This document shows, in pieces, positions 16,192 to 24,594 of a stretch of 64,000 bases of DNA. Origin of the DNA: CAWBOV01 sp963790525. Lineage in GTDB: Bacteria; Actinomycetota; Actinomycetes; Mycobacteriales; Jatrophihabitantaceae. Position 1 is the first letter of the stretch, and every line of letters begins with the position of its first letter. The DNA lies in contig CAWBOV010000004.1 of assembly GCA_963790525.1 (NCBI GenBank), positions 620,001 through 684,000 on the forward strand, written 5' to 3'. Under the pieces are notes generated by a model. It was not told the DNA's origin, made no database searches, and worked only from the letters and a program-made list of their open reading frames with translations. Position numbers and translations under genes: made by a program.

Positions 16192-17687
16192 CCACGACAG
16201 CCCGTGCCGAGTCCGGAACCCGCGTCCCCGACCCGACCTTCGACTCGCTCAATCCCGCCACCGGTGAGGTCGTGGCGAGCTTCGAGCTGATGTCCGCCGA
16301 GCGCGTCCGCGCCGTGGTCGACGCCGCCCGTCCCGCCGCGCTGTGGTGGCACGAGCTCGGTTTCGACGGCCGCAAGCAGCGACTGCTGGCCTGGCGGTCC
16401 TTCCTGGCCAAGCACATCCGCGAGCTCGCCGACGTCGTCCATGCCGAGAACGGCAAACCCGACGGCGACGCGGCGTTCGAGGTCGGCGTCGCGATCGAGC
16501 ACCTGGACTGGGCGGCCAAGCACGCCCCGAAGGTGCTCGGGCGCAGCCGGGTCGGGGCCGGCCTGCTCGCCGCCAACCACGGGGCGAGCGTCTCCTACCA
16601 GCCCTTCGGCGTGGTCGGTGTGCTCGGACCGTGGAACTACCCGGTGCACACTCCGCTGGGCTCGATCAGCTACGCGCTCGCGGCGGGCAACGCCGTCGTG
16701 TTCAAGCCCAGCGAGTTCACCACCGCCGTCGGCGAGTGGCTGGTGTCGTCCTTCGCGCACGTCGTGCCGGAACATCCGGTCCTGAGCCTGGTCACCGGCA
16801 AAGGCGAGACGGGCCAGGCGCTGTGCCGTTCCGGAGTGGACAAGCTCGCCTTCACCGGCTCCACTGCGACGGGCAAGAAGGTGATGGCCGCCTGCGCCGA
16901 GTCGCTGACGCCGGTCGTCATCGAGTGCGGTGGCAAGGACGCGATGATCGTGGCCGAGGACGCCGACGTCGTGGCCGCCGCCGACGCCGCCGTGTGGGGC
17001 GGGATGTCCAACGCGGGCCAGACCTGCATCGGCATCGAGCGCGTCTACGTGATGGAGCCGGTCTACGACCAGTTCCTGGCCGAGGTCACCGCCCGCGCGG
17101 AGGGTCTGCGCCCGGGCGAGGACCGCACCGCCGACATGGGGCCGATCACGATGCCGGCACAGCTCGACGTCATCAGCCGGCACATCGACGACGCTCTCGC
17201 CCGCGGTGCCCGCGCGGTCGTCGGTGGCCCGGAGTCGGTGCGCGCCCCGTACGTCTGGCCGGTCGTCCTGGTCGACGTGCCCCTGGACTCCGCCGCGGAG
17301 CAGGAGGAGACCTTCGGCCCGACGGTCACGATCAACAAGGTCAGCTCCATCGACGACGCGGTCGCGCGCGCCAACGGCACGCCCTTCGGTCTCGGGGCCG
17401 CCGTGTACTCCGCCCACCACGGTCCGGCGATCGCTCAGCGGATCCGCGCGGGGATGGTGAGCATCAACTCGGTCATCACGTTCGCCGCCGTCCCGTCGCT
17501 GCCCTTCGGCGGGGTGGGGGATTCCGGCTTCGGGCGCATCCACGGCGCGGACGGTCTGCGGGAGTTCGCCTGGCCGCGCGCGGTCACGAAGCTGCGCTTT
17601 CCGGGCCTGATCAATCTGCAGACCTTTGCGAAGAAGCCGAACGCCGTCAAGAACCTGATCACTGTGATCCAGACCCGGTGGGGATAG
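16188..17687 (+). CDS. NAD(P)-dependent aldehyde dehydrogenase
   Basis: This is a 499-residue aldehyde dehydrogenase. It has GPWNYPVHTPLGSISYALAA in the cofactor-binding half, FTGSTATGKKVM, the catalytic Glu in VVIECGGKDAMIV and the catalytic Cys in NAGQTCIGIERV. The last ~25 residues (LINLQTFAKKPNAVKNLIT) extend beyond the usual end. GTG 16188 overlaps the GMC stop, so the two are translationally coupled and probably process one substrate from alcohol to acid. The 3-hydroxyacyl-CoA dehydrogenase gene follows after 10 bases. The physiological aldehyde is unknown. Confidence 0.9.
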   Translation: MTTTARAESGTRVPDPTFDSLNPATGEVVASFELMSAERVRAVVDAARPAALWWHELGFDGRKQRLLAWRSFLAKHIRELADVVHAENGKPDGDAAFEVGVAIEHLDWAAKHAPKVLGRSRVGAGLLAANHGASVSYQPFGVVGVLGPWNYPVHTPLGSISYALAAGNAVVFKPSEFTTAVGEWLVSSFAHVVPEHPVLSLVTGKGETGQALCRSGVDKLAFTGSTATGKKVMAACAESLTPVVIECGGKDAMIVAEDADVVAAADAAVWGGMSNAGQTCIGIERVYVMEPVYDQFLAEVTARAEGLRPGEDRTADMGPITMPAQLDVISRHIDDALARGARAVVGGPESVRAPYVWPVVLVDVPLDSAAEQEETFGPTVTINKVSSIDDAVARANGTPFGLGAAVYSAHHGPAIAQRIRAGMVSINSVITFAAVPSLPFGGVGDSGFGRIHGADGLREFAWPRAVTKLRFPGLINLQTFAKKPNAVKNLITVIQTRWG

Positions 17688-17697
17688 AGGATGTGCC

Positions 17698-19476
17698 ATG
17701 ACGCGTGAGTTCCGCACGATCGGCGTGGTCGGCCTCGGCACGATGGGAGCCGGAATCGCCGAGGTGTTCGCCCGCAACGGCCTGTCGGTCGTCGGCGTGG
17801 AGCGCGACGAGGACTGCCTCAAGCGCGGTCGCGCCCAGCTGGAGCAGTCGACCCTCAGGGCGGTGGAGGGCGGCAAGCTGACCGAGCAGGCGCAGGAGGC
17901 GCTGCTCGGGCGCATCACCATGACGACCTCGCTCGCGGACCTGAGCCAGGCCGACCTGGTCATCGAGGCCGTTCCCGAGCATCTCGACCTGAAGCGGGCG
18001 ATCTTCAACGAGCTCGACGGCATCTGCCGCCCGGACACGATCCTCGCCACCAACACCTCGTCGCTGTCGGTGACCGAGATCGCGGTCGCCACCCAGCGCC
18101 CGGGGAAGGTGCTGGGTCTGCACTTCTTCAACCCCGCTCCGGTGATGAAGCTCGTCGAGATCGTGCGCAGCGTCGTCACCGAGCCGGACGTGGTCAGCGA
18201 CGTCGAGGCATTCGCCCAGAGCCTGGACAAGGTCGACGTCACGATCGGAGACCGTGCCGGGTTCATCGCCAACGCGCTGCTGTTCGGCTACCTGAACCAC
18301 GCGGCAGCAATGTACGAGGCGCGCTACGCCAGCCGTGAGGACATCGATGCGGCGATGAAACTCGGCTGCGGGCTGCCGATGGGACCGCTCGCCCTGCTAG
18401 ACCTCATCGGGGTGGACACCGCCTTCGAGATCCTCGACACGATGTACCGGCAGTCACGGGACCGGCTGCACGCCCCGACCCCGATCCTCAAGCAGATGAT
18501 GACGGCAGGCCTGCTGGGCCGGAAGTCCGGCCGTGGCTTCTACAGCTACGGCGCCGCGGGGTCGCCCGTCGTGGTGGACGACGCGCTGACTCCTGCGCGC
18601 GGTTCGAGTCTCGACGTGGCCGCGGCGCAGGTGCGCCGGATCGGTGTCGTGGGCTCGGGGACCATGGCCACCGGGATCGTGGAGGTCGCCGCGAAGGCGG
18701 GCTTCGATGTGGTGGTCGTCGCACGGAGCCAGGCCAAGGCCGACGCTGCGCTGACCAGGCTGGCGGCGTCGCTCGCGCGCGGGGTCGACCGGGGCAAGCT
18801 CACGGCCGAGGCCCGAGACGCTGCCCTGGCGGCCGTGACCGCCGTCGGCGACATCTCGGCGCTCGCCGGCTGCCAGGTGGTGATCGAGGCGGTGGTCGAG
18901 GACGTCGACGTCAAACGCGCGCTGTTCGCCGAGCTCGATCGGGTCTGCGCGCCCGGGACGGTGCTGGCCACCACGACCTCGAGCCTGCCGGTGATCGATT
19001 GTGCCGTCGCGACGAGCCGGGCCGAGGACGTCGTCGGGCTGCACTTCTTCAACCCGGCGCCGGTGATGAAGCTGGTGGAGGTGGTGTCGACGGTGGCGAC
19101 CTCACCCGGCACCGAGGCCGTGGCGCTGGACCTGGTCCGCCGCCTGGGCAAGCATGCGGTCCGCTGCGGCGACCGCGCGGGGTTCATCGTGAACGCGTTG
19201 CTGTTCCCGTACCTCAACGACGCGGTGCGGATGCTGGAGGGGCACTACGCGACGTCGGAGGACATCGACGCCGCCATGAAGGTGGGGTGCGGCTACCCGA
19301 TGGGGCCTTTCGAGCTGCTCGACGTGGTCGGTCTCGACGTCTCCCTGGCCATCCAGCGCACGCTGTACCTCGAGTTCCGGGAACCGGGGTTCGCCCCGGC
19401 ACCGCTGCTGGAGCACCTCGTGACCGCCGGGCGCCTCGGCCGCAAGGCGGGCAAGGGCTTCCGCGAGTACGCCTAG
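17698..19476 (+). CDS. Double-domain 3-hydroxyacyl-CoA dehydrogenase
   Basis: This 592-residue protein is two complete 3-hydroxybutyryl-CoA dehydrogenase units in tandem. Each has a Rossmann loop (GVVGLGTMGAGIAEVFARNG near residue 10 and GVVGSGTMATGIVEVAAKAG near residue 316), the catalytic region LHFFNPAPVMKLVE, and the C-terminal domain GDRAGFI-NALL-YLN...GCG-PMGP. It oxidises or reduces 3-hydroxyacyl-CoA with NAD(P), in beta-oxidation or butyrate/PHB metabolism. Usually these units are separate chains that dimerise; here one chain supplies both. Both halves keep the key residues, so both may be active. Confidence 0.92.
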   Translation: MTREFRTIGVVGLGTMGAGIAEVFARNGLSVVGVERDEDCLKRGRAQLEQSTLRAVEGGKLTEQAQEALLGRITMTTSLADLSQADLVIEAVPEHLDLKRAIFNELDGICRPDTILATNTSSLSVTEIAVATQRPGKVLGLHFFNPAPVMKLVEIVRSVVTEPDVVSDVEAFAQSLDKVDVTIGDRAGFIANALLFGYLNHAAAMYEARYASREDIDAAMKLGCGLPMGPLALLDLIGVDTAFEILDTMYRQSRDRLHAPTPILKQMMTAGLLGRKSGRGFYSYGAAGSPVVVDDALTPARGSSLDVAAAQVRRIGVVGSGTMATGIVEVAAKAGFDVVVVARSQAKADAALTRLAASLARGVDRGKLTAEARDAALAAVTAVGDISALAGCQVVIEAVVEDVDVKRALFAELDRVCAPGTVLATTTSSLPVIDCAVATSRAEDVVGLHFFNPAPVMKLVEVVSTVATSPGTEAVALDLVRRLGKHAVRCGDRAGFIVNALLFPYLNDAVRMLEGHYATSEDIDAAMKVGCGYPMGPFELLDVVGLDVSLAIQRTLYLEFREPGFAPAPLLEHLVTAGRLGRKAGKGFREYA

Positions 19477-19485
19477 CATTGACGG

Positions 19486-19794
19486 GTGCCCCGTCAGAAC
19501 CGCCGCCGCGACGACCCGCGGGACGCCCGCCCGGCCCCCACGACGCTGGGGGAGCGGACCGAGGACTGGCGGGGCGTGACCTATCGGGTGCGCACTGTCG
19601 CCGGAGCCGCCCAGACCAAGGTCTATCGCTGCCCGGGCTGTGACCAGGAGATCCGCGGCGGGAACCACCTGGTCGTGTGGCCCGACCACGACCTCGACGC
19701 CGAGGACCGCCGCCACTGGCACGCCGCCTGCTGGGGCGCCCGGGGTCGGCGCGCGCCCGGAACCGTCCGCTCCCGCAACGCCCCCAGATACTGA
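19486..19794 (+). CDS. Small zinc-ribbon-like actinobacterial protein
   Basis: This 102-residue basic protein is of a type often annotated as an ATP/GTP-binding protein in actinobacteria without supporting motifs. It has a core VYRCPGCDQEIRGGNHLVVW and a later HWHAACWGARGRR: two Cys in CPGC plus His/Cys in HxHxxxC could bind zinc. The ends are rich in Arg and Pro and likely disordered. GTG 19486 is the only reasonable start. It may be cotranscribed with the dehydrogenase 9 bases upstream. Function unknown; nucleic-acid binding would be a guess. Confidence 0.7.
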   Translation: MPRQNRRRDDPRDARPAPTTLGERTEDWRGVTYRVRTVAGAAQTKVYRCPGCDQEIRGGNHLVVWPDHDLDAEDRRHWHAACWGARGRRAPGTVRSRNAPRY

Positions 19795-19808
19795 CGTCCA
19801 CGCGCACC

Positions 19809-19894
19809 GACGCGCCCCGGAGACTGACGCGCCCCGGAAACTGACGCGCCCCCGGAAACTGACGCGCCCCCGGAACTGACGCGCCCCCGGTACC
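19809..19894 (+). repeat. Five tandem 17-18-bp GC-rich repeats
   Basis: The unit is GACGCGCCCCCGGAAACT, with small length differences in the C and A runs. Units start at 19809, 19826, 19843, 19861 and 19878. The last unit doubles as the left arm of the strong hairpin that follows. A degenerate sixth copy may precede the array. Confidence 0.85.
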
Positions 19895-19917
19895 GGGGTC
19901 GACCGGTACCGGGGGCG
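19882..19917. terminator. Strong bidirectional hairpin terminator
   Basis: The arms CGCCCCCGGTACCGG (19882-19896) and CCGGTACCGGGGGCG (19903-19917) pair perfectly over 15 bp around a 6-base loop. There is no U-tract, as is normal in high-GC actinobacteria. It lies between two convergent genes, so it would serve both. Confidence 0.8.
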
Positions 19918-19934
19918 TGCGAAGCGTGCGAGCG

Positions 19935-21494
19935 TCAGACCTCGTCGAGCACCGACTTCTCGACGTTGCTCGTGGGGCCGGTGAACCAGTGCTTCACCGA
20001 GACGTGCCAGTAGATGAACAGCAGGATCAGCGCACCGAACACGACGAGCGGGGTGTAGTTGACGTACTTCCAGGCGAAGGAGGACGAGAACGGCATCCCG
20101 CCGATCGAGGTCGGAAGCAGCGCGATGATCGAGGTGATGACGATCTCGGCCACGGCGAGCGGGGCCATCCACTTGTAGTGCCTGCCCAGCGTCCAGGATC
20201 CGACCTGGAAGCTGTCGCCCAGCTTCCACCGGTAGAAGATCGGAATCGCGAAGGCGACGTAGAGCCCGACCACGCCGATCGACACGACCGCGAAGAACGC
20301 CACCGGGACCGGGGCACCATTGATGTCGACCTTCACCAGTGCGGGCAGGGTCAGCAGGATCGCGATGACGGTGGACGCGAGGACGCCGTAGACCGGGACG
20401 CGCTTGGCGTTGAGGTGCGACCAGTACTTGGCCCCCGGCATGGCCTTGTCACGGCTGAACGCGTACAGCATGCGGGTGGTGCTGGTCATGCAGGCGACGG
20501 TGCAGAAGAACTGACCGGCCGAGGAGATGAACAGCACCGAGCCGGCCCAGTGCGAGCTGAGGGCCTGGCTGAAGATCACGGCCACGCCGCCACCGCCCGC
20601 GGTCACCTTCGCCTCGTCCTGGACGGCGAAGAGGAATGCCAGCAGGAGGATCCAGCCGCCGATCGCCGAGTAGAAGATCGACTGCCAGATGCCCTTGGCT
20701 GCCGAGTTCCCTGCGGACTTCGTCTCCTCCGACAGGTGGGCCGACGCGTCGTAACCGGTGATCGTGTACTGGGTCAGGATCACCGAGAGGGGCAGCACGT
20801 AGAAGATGAAGCCGATCCCCTTGTGGCCGCTGAAGAAGCCGGTGTTGTTCACGGTGTGCGTGAACACCGAGGAGATGCTGGCGTGGTGACTCGGCACGAT
20901 GATCAGGATCAGGATGACGGCAGCGGCGCCGAAGACGTGCCACCAGACCGAGATGTTGTTCAGCACCGCGAGCAGGTGCGAGGAGAAGATGTTGACGAGC
21001 GCGGCCAGGATGAGGATCCCGACGAAGATCAGGAACACCCGGTTCAGGCTGTAGTGCGAGGCATAGGACGTGCTGAAGGTGCCGATGGTGGTGTCCAGGA
21101 ACGTCGCGCAGCCGTAGGCCACCGAGGCGACGATCGCGAGAAGGCCGATCAGGTTCAGCCACGCGGTGTAGAAGCCGGCCTTGGGGCCGCCGAGCTTGGA
21201 CGCCCACCAGTAGATGCCGCCCGAGGTCGGGTAGGCGGAGACCAGCTCGGCCATGCACATGCCGATGACCAGGATCAGCAGCGAGATGATCGGCCATCCC
21301 CAGGCGATCGCGGCCGGGCCGCCGTTGTTCCAGCCCAAGCCGAAGCTCGTGAAGCAACCGGCGAGGATCGAGATGATCGAGAACGAGATCGCGAAGTTGG
21401 AGAAGCCCGACCAGGACCGGTTCAACTCCTGCTTGTAACCCAGCTCAGCGAGCCTTCGTTCGTCGTCGCTGAGGTGCTCTGACGTTGCAGTCAC
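19935..21494 (-). CDS. APC-family amino acid/amine permease
   Basis: This 519-residue permease belongs to the amino acid-polyamine-organocation superfamily, in the subgroup with GABA and ethanolamine permeases. About 12 transmembrane helices are visible, with SFAISFSIISILAGCFTSFG in helix 1 and the conserved ELVSAYPTSGGIYWWASKLGG loop. The region SEETKSAGNSAAKGIWQSI is typical of the family. It is divergent from the gamma-glutamyl hydrolase gene across 124 bases, and together with the downstream ligase, dehydrogenases and hydrolase it is the likely importer of the amine the locus degrades. The substrate is inferred only from context. Confidence 0.9.
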   Translation of the reverse strand: MTATSEHLSDDERRLAELGYKQELNRSWSGFSNFAISFSIISILAGCFTSFGLGWNNGGPAAIAWGWPIISLLILVIGMCMAELVSAYPTSGGIYWWASKLGGPKAGFYTAWLNLIGLLAIVASVAYGCATFLDTTIGTFSTSYASHYSLNRVFLIFVGILILAALVNIFSSHLLAVLNNISVWWHVFGAAAVILILIIVPSHHASISSVFTHTVNNTGFFSGHKGIGFIFYVLPLSVILTQYTITGYDASAHLSEETKSAGNSAAKGIWQSIFYSAIGGWILLLAFLFAVQDEAKVTAGGGGVAVIFSQALSSHWAGSVLFISSAGQFFCTVACMTSTTRMLYAFSRDKAMPGAKYWSHLNAKRVPVYGVLASTVIAILLTLPALVKVDINGAPVPVAFFAVVSIGVVGLYVAFAIPIFYRWKLGDSFQVGSWTLGRHYKWMAPLAVAEIVITSIIALLPTSIGGMPFSSSFAWKYVNYTPLVVFGALILLFIYWHVSVKHWFTGPTSNVEKSVLDEV

Positions 21495-21618
21495 GGCGGT
21501 GTCCCCCTAGGGCAGCCATAGTTCTCTGTAAAGGCTGGATCGTAGAGGCAATACCCGACCCGGTCCATACATTGTCGTGACGTTTCTGTTTCGGCATGCT
21601 CGGCATACCATTTGGTCC
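21495..21618. promoter_or_regulatory. Divergent control region of the amine locus
   Basis: This 124-base gap separates the permease and hydrolase genes. It contains GGTCCAT twice (21562-21568 and 21614-21620), the inverted repeat ACCA-TT-TGGT at 21607-21616, and GCATACC at 21603-21609, which recurs before the ligase gene at 23155-23161. The hydrolase ATG follows immediately and lacks a clear ribosome-binding site, so a leaderless transcript is possible. The GntR-type protein encoded next is the obvious candidate regulator. Confidence 0.45.
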
Positions 21619-22389
21619 ATGTCGGCGACCTCCACCGTGCGCATCGGGCTGTCCACGTACCGCCAGGAGGCCAGCTGGAGTGTCTGGACGAGCGAGGCCG
21701 ATCTGCTTCCGACTGGCTACGCGGACTCGATCTATGCCACCGGTGCGCTCCCGATGCTGCTCCCGCCGGGGGGCGCCGATCCGGACGCCTGGGCGGATCG
21801 AGCGATGTCCACGATCGACGGACTCGTCCTCACTGGTGGTGTGGATGTGGATCCGGCGCTTTATGGTGCAGAACGCGGACCTTTGACCGATCCGAGCCAG
21901 CCGCACCGTGACGCCTGGGAGGCGGCTCTGTGCCGGTCCGCCCTGCGGCACGAGACGCCGGTGCTGGCGGTCTGCCGTGGTCTGCACGTCCTGAACGTCG
22001 CGCTCGGTGGGACCCTCACCCAGCACCTGCCCGATGCCGTCGGCCACGACGGTCACCGCCCCGTCGTCGGCCAGTTCCCCCGGCATCACGTCCGGGTGGC
22101 CGAGGGCAGTGCGCTCGTGGCGATGGTGGGCGACGAGGCGGATGTTCCCACCCACCACCACCAGGCCGTGGACGCCCTCGGTGCGGGCCTGGAGGCCATC
22201 GGCTGGGCCGACGACGGGATCATCGAGGCCGTGTCCGGGACGGGTGCGTGCTGGGTGGTCGGGGTGCAGTGGCATCCGGAGATGGCGCAGGGGCACAGCC
22301 TGTTCGACGCGCTGGTCGAGCAGGCCGCGGCGTCCCGCGAAGCGAAGGCGGCGGCCCGGTCGCTACAGCCCGGGGAGCGGATGTCGTGA
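21619..22389 (+). CDS. puuD: Gamma-glutamyl-gamma-aminobutyrate hydrolase-type class I glutamine amidotransferase
   Basis: PuuD-like enzymes hydrolyse gamma-glutamyl amides to glutamate plus the free acid. The 257-residue protein has the nucleophile Cys in PVLAVCRGLHVLNVALGGTL (about 113-132) and the His-Glu pair in VVGVQWHPEMA, completing the class I triad. DGLVLTGGVDVDPALYG near residue 70 is the family's oxyanion-strand signature. The start at 21619 was chosen because an earlier in-frame ATG would add residues absent from the fold. It overlaps the regulator gene by 4 bases (GTGA). Here it would release glutamate at the last step of the amine pathway. Confidence 0.9.
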   Translation: MSATSTVRIGLSTYRQEASWSVWTSEADLLPTGYADSIYATGALPMLLPPGGADPDAWADRAMSTIDGLVLTGGVDVDPALYGAERGPLTDPSQPHRDAWEAALCRSALRHETPVLAVCRGLHVLNVALGGTLTQHLPDAVGHDGHRPVVGQFPRHHVRVAEGSALVAMVGDEADVPTHHHQAVDALGAGLEAIGWADDGIIEAVSGTGACWVVGVQWHPEMAQGHSLFDALVEQAAASREAKAAARSLQPGERMS

Positions 22390-23120
22390 CGACGGGCGGA
22401 TCGGCGGAGGAGCTGTGGTCCAAGGCGTTCTTCTCACCGGTCCCCGTCCGCAATGCCTTCGAGGTGACCGTCGAGCGGCTGGCCAGCCCGATCCGCCTCG
22501 GGATGCTCAGGTCCGGTGATCAGCTGCCCTCGGAACGGGAGCTGGCGGAGCTGTTCGAGGTCAGCCGGGTCACCCTGCGCGAGGCCATCAAGGCGCTTCG
22601 CGAGGTCGGGTTGGTCGAGTCGCGCCGCGGCCGGGGCGGCGGCACCTTCGTCTGCACACCTCCGTCGAGGCGAAGCCGGGGGCCGCGTCAGATCGGCCGT
22701 GCGATGGGCGATTCCCTGCAGGATGCGCTGACGTTCCGGCGGGTCGTCGAGCCCGGGGCGGCGGAACTGGCCGCAATGCGCACGCTCACCGCCGACGACC
22801 GGACCGCTCTGAAGCGCTATCTGGACGATGCGGCCACCGCGACGGCGAAGAAGCGGCGGTTGGCCGACTCGCGGCTGCACCTGGCGATCGCCGCGTCGGC
22901 GGGAAGCCCGACGCTGGCCGCCGCCGTCGCCGACGTCCAGCTGCGCCTGGACGAGATGCTCAGGGCGATTCCGGTGCTGTCGGCCAACATCGCGCACTCC
23001 GATCAGCAGCACGCCGTGATCGTCGATGCGGTACTGGGCGGCGACGCGGACACCGCGAGGAGCGCGATGGCCGAGCATGTCGACGGCACGGCGGCGTTGC
23101 TGCAGGGCCTGCTGGGATGA
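22386..23120 (+). CDS. GntR/FadR-type transcriptional regulator
   Basis: This 244-residue regulator has an N-terminal winged helix-turn-helix (about 15-80, with GDQLPSERELAELFEVSRVTLREAIKAL and the wing GLVESRRGRGGGTFV) and a C-terminal all-helical FCD ligand-binding domain (about 100-240, with EPGAAELAAMR, DSRLHLAIAASAGSPTLA and HAVIVDAV; the Asp and His residues are the usual metal ligands). GTG 22386 overlaps the hydrolase stop. It sits inside the amine locus, so it probably senses the amine or a gamma-glutamyl intermediate and controls the two promoter regions with shared GCATACC. Confidence 0.9.
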   Translation: MTTGGSAEELWSKAFFSPVPVRNAFEVTVERLASPIRLGMLRSGDQLPSERELAELFEVSRVTLREAIKALREVGLVESRRGRGGGTFVCTPPSRRSRGPRQIGRAMGDSLQDALTFRRVVEPGAAELAAMRTLTADDRTALKRYLDDAATATAKKRRLADSRLHLAIAASAGSPTLAAAVADVQLRLDEMLRAIPVLSANIAHSDQQHAVIVDAVLGGDADTARSAMAEHVDGTAALLQGLLG

Positions 23121-23143
23121 GGTCTGGCCAATCGCTTCCATCT

Positions 23144-23162
23144 AGGTAAGCTGCGCATACCT
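23144..23162. promoter_or_regulatory. Near-perfect 19-bp dyad ahead of the ligase gene
   Basis: AGGTAAGC-TGC-GCATACCT is a dyad with 8-base arms and one mismatch, 21 bases before the ligase start codon. It looks like an operator for the GntR-type regulator encoded just upstream. Its arm spacing does not fit the 19-bp IdeR box seen later in the window. Confidence 0.5.
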
Positions 23163-23183
23163 TTAAGCCGGGAGGGCAGTCCG

Positions 23184-24542
23184 ATGAAGCGTCCAGCGAT
23201 GCAGGTCGAGGAGCTACGAGCCGCTGTTGCGGACGGGTCGGTGGACACCGTCGTCATCGCCATCACGGACATGCAGGGCCGTCTGCAGGGCAAGCGCCTG
23301 GACGCCGAGTACTTCCTCGAGTATGTCCTGGGGCACGGCGCCGAGGGGTGCAACTACCTGCTCGCGGTCGACGTCGACATGAACACCGTCAACGGCTACG
23401 CGATGACGTCCTGGGCGAGCGGCTACGGCGACTTCGTGATGTCCCCGGACATCGCCACGCTGCGCCGGATCCCGTGGCAGCCCGGCAGCGTGCTGGTCCT
23501 GGCCGACGTGCTGTGGCACGACGGATCGCCCGTCGCGCCGTCACCGCGCCAGATCCTCGCCCGGCAGCTGGAGCGACTGGCCGAGCGCGGATGGGATGCC
23601 TTCGCAGGTACCGAACTCGAGTTCATCGCCTTCAACAACACCTTCGAGGCGGCGTGGGACCAGAGGTACCGCGACCTGACTCCGGTGAACCAGTACAACG
23701 TGGACTACTCGATCCTGGGCACGGCCCGCGTCGAGCCGCTGCTGCGCGCCATCCGCCTCGGGATGCGGGATGCGGGCATGCAGGTGGAGGCCGCCAAGGG
23801 TGAGTGCAACCCGGGGCAGCAGGAGATCGGGTTCCTGTTCGACCACGCGATGATCACCTGCGACAACCACGTCATCTACAAGACCGGCGCCAAGGAGATC
23901 GCGGCGCAGCAGGGCATGGCGCTGACGTTCATGGCCAAGTACAACGAGCGCGAGGGCAACTCCTGCCACATCCACCTGAGCCTGCGCGACACGAAGGGCA
24001 CGCCGATCTTCGCCGGGCGCCGGGCCGGCGGGTTCTCGCCGCTGTTCGAGCAGTTCATGGCTGGTCAGCTCGCCGCGCTGCGCGAGCTCACGTTGATGTT
24101 CGCGCCGAACGTCAACTCCTACAAGCGCTTCGCCGCCGGGTCCTTCGCCCCGACCGCAGTCAAGTGGGGGCACGACAACCGCACCTGCGCGCTGCGCGTG
24201 GTGGGCCAGGGACCGGCGCTGCGCTTCGAGAACCGCGTTCCCGGCGGAGACGCGAATCCCTATCTGGCCGTGGCGGCCATGATCGCGGCCGGCCTGCACG
24301 GTGTCGACAACGGGCTGAAGCTGGAAAAGGCCTTCGCCGGCAACGCCTACGAGTCCGGCGCCGACACCGTCCCGACCACCCTGCGTGACTCGGCAGAGCT
24401 CTTCAGCACCAGCGAGATCGCCCGCGCCGCATTCGGTGACGAGGTCGTGGACCACTACACGAACAACGCGCGGGTCGAGCTCGCCGCGTTCGACGCGGCG
24501 GTCACCGACTGGGAACTCGTCCGCGGCTTCGAGCGCCTGTAA
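23184..24542 (+). CDS. Glutamine-synthetase-like gamma-glutamylamine ligase (GlnA4/PuuA type)
   Basis: This 452-residue protein has the glutamine synthetase fold: an N-terminal beta-Grasp domain (about 8-100, VVIAITDMQGRLQGKRL) and the catalytic domain with AGTELEFIAFNNTFE (metal-binding Glu), the AAKGECNPGQQEIGF and GNSCHIHLSLRD segments (glutamate and ATP sites), and RFENRVPGGDANPYLAVA. The NPG-QE-N and shortened loops resemble the GlnA3/GlnA4 and PuuA ligases that glutamylate amines rather than ammonia. GGGAGGG about 10 bases upstream supports the ATG. By context it starts the pathway by making a gamma-glutamyl amine. Confidence 0.87.
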   Translation: MKRPAMQVEELRAAVADGSVDTVVIAITDMQGRLQGKRLDAEYFLEYVLGHGAEGCNYLLAVDVDMNTVNGYAMTSWASGYGDFVMSPDIATLRRIPWQPGSVLVLADVLWHDGSPVAPSPRQILARQLERLAERGWDAFAGTELEFIAFNNTFEAAWDQRYRDLTPVNQYNVDYSILGTARVEPLLRAIRLGMRDAGMQVEAAKGECNPGQQEIGFLFDHAMITCDNHVIYKTGAKEIAAQQGMALTFMAKYNEREGNSCHIHLSLRDTKGTPIFAGRRAGGFSPLFEQFMAGQLAALRELTLMFAPNVNSYKRFAAGSFAPTAVKWGHDNRTCALRVVGQGPALRFENRVPGGDANPYLAVAAMIAAGLHGVDNGLKLEKAFAGNAYESGADTVPTTLRDSAELFSTSEIARAAFGDEVVDHYTNNARVELAAFDAAVTDWELVRGFERL

Positions 24543-24594
24543 GAACCCGCAGCAGCACCCGCCGTCCACAGCACCGACCACAGAAGGCAGCTCC

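Noticed and set aside
23144..23162. Third IdeR box
   Set aside because: The dyad has 8-base arms and a 3-base centre, and does not align with the 19-bp IdeR consensus.
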